Assembly (NCBI GenBank): GCA_035571875.1
Contig: DATNBR010000075.1
Location: 1 to 13,308, forward strand
Length of the DNA: 13,308 nt
Reading direction: 5' to 3'
Source of the DNA: Parafrigoribacterium_A sp035571875
GTDB lineage: Bacteria > Actinomycetota > Actinomycetes > Actinomycetales > Microbacteriaceae
Numbering within the stretch: position 1 is the first letter of the stretch; each line of letters starts with the position of its first letter. This document shows, in pieces, positions 13,138-13,308 of this stretch. Position numbers and translations under genes: made by a program. The notes beneath the pieces were generated by a model that did not search any database, was not told where the DNA came from, and worked only from the letters and a program-made list of their open reading frames with translations.

Positions 13138-13308
13138 TCAACCCGCGGCGGATGCGCGGCGGCGCTGCAGCACGGCGTCCAGATCGGTGGTCGCAGACTC
13201 GACCTCGTCGAGGTAGCCCATGCGGGCGAAACGGCTCGGAGCTGCGGGCGCGGCGGCCGGGCGGATGATCGGAGTCACCTCGGGAGCCTCGTGCGCCTCA
13301 CGAAGGCG
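13138..13308 (-). CDS. C-terminal end of an unrecognised protein (partial)
   Basis: The last 56 codons of a minus-strand gene entering from the right edge, ending at TGA 13138-13140. It reads as an Ala/Pro-rich linker (RPAAAPAAPSR), then a short conserved-looking helix (FARMGYLDEVESATTDLDAV) and a basic tail LQRRRASAAG. The codon use is strongly GC-biased and the frame is the only sensible one here. I do not recognise the family; the tail could be a C-terminal anchor or interaction helix. The stop is 52 bp upstream of tRNA-Ala on the same strand. Confidence 0.65.
   Translation of the reverse strand, partial: RLREAHEAPEVTPIIRPAAAPAAPSRFARMGYLDEVESATTDLDAVLQRRRASAAG

Noticed and set aside
1..13308. 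CRISPR arrays
   Set aside because: No regularly spaced direct repeats of 20-40 bp were seen anywhere in the window.

Overview
The window is high-GC bacterial DNA. GC-rich third codon positions, GTG/TTG starts, ATGA/GTGA gene overlaps, a tRNA without encoded CCA and the protein families present all point to an actinobacterium, most likely a Microbacteriaceae-type genome. This assignment is inferred from style and gene content, not from a marker gene.

Layout. (1) 1-769: the start of a MaoC-type dehydratase gene (minus strand, cut by the window edge) lies divergent to a MarR regulator gene, with a perfect inverted repeat between them. (2) 766-3553: a four-helix membrane protein of the DUF6069 type (minus) is divergent to a large GMC flavoprotein oxidoreductase (plus) that carries a fused N-terminal gluconate-dehydrogenase-subunit-3-like region and a cysteine cluster. 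(3) 3550-7105: a tight minus-strand operon of ArsR regulator, SulP anion transporter with STAS domain, and Tat-exported multicopper oxidase, each overlapping the next by 4 nt. (4) 7241-7839: decayed DNA-binding and unknown coding fragments. (5) 8017-10106: a minus-strand operon of MarR regulator, NTF2-like protein, SRPBCC-YCII fusion and EthD-like protein. (6) 10271-11493: the divergent plus-strand operon of SRPBCC, ArsR and SRPBCC. (7) 11720-12873: a truncated IS1634-type transposase start abutting a broken ABC-three-component (ABC-3C) effector gene. (8) 13014-13308: tRNA-Ala(CGC) and the 3' end of an unrecognised gene, both minus strand.

How the genes fit together. Operons 5 and 6 share one control region with a very clear palindromic MarR operator, an apparently leaderless minus-strand promoter and a strong sigma-70-like plus-strand promoter. 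All five non-regulator proteins have small ligand-binding or alpha-beta-barrel folds (SRPBCC, NTF2, YCII, EthD), which suggests a regulated detoxification or catabolic cassette of unknown substrate. The ArsR-SulP-multicopper oxidase operon suggests a metal- or oxyanion-responsive unit.

The most unusual region is 11.7-13.0 kb. Next to the 3' end of a tRNA gene sits what looks like the wreck of an ABC-3C conflict system. Its effector has lost its N-terminus, carries an in-frame TGG-to-TGA type stop in a usually conserved Trp-Trp pair, and has an insertion-sequence fragment where partner genes could have been.
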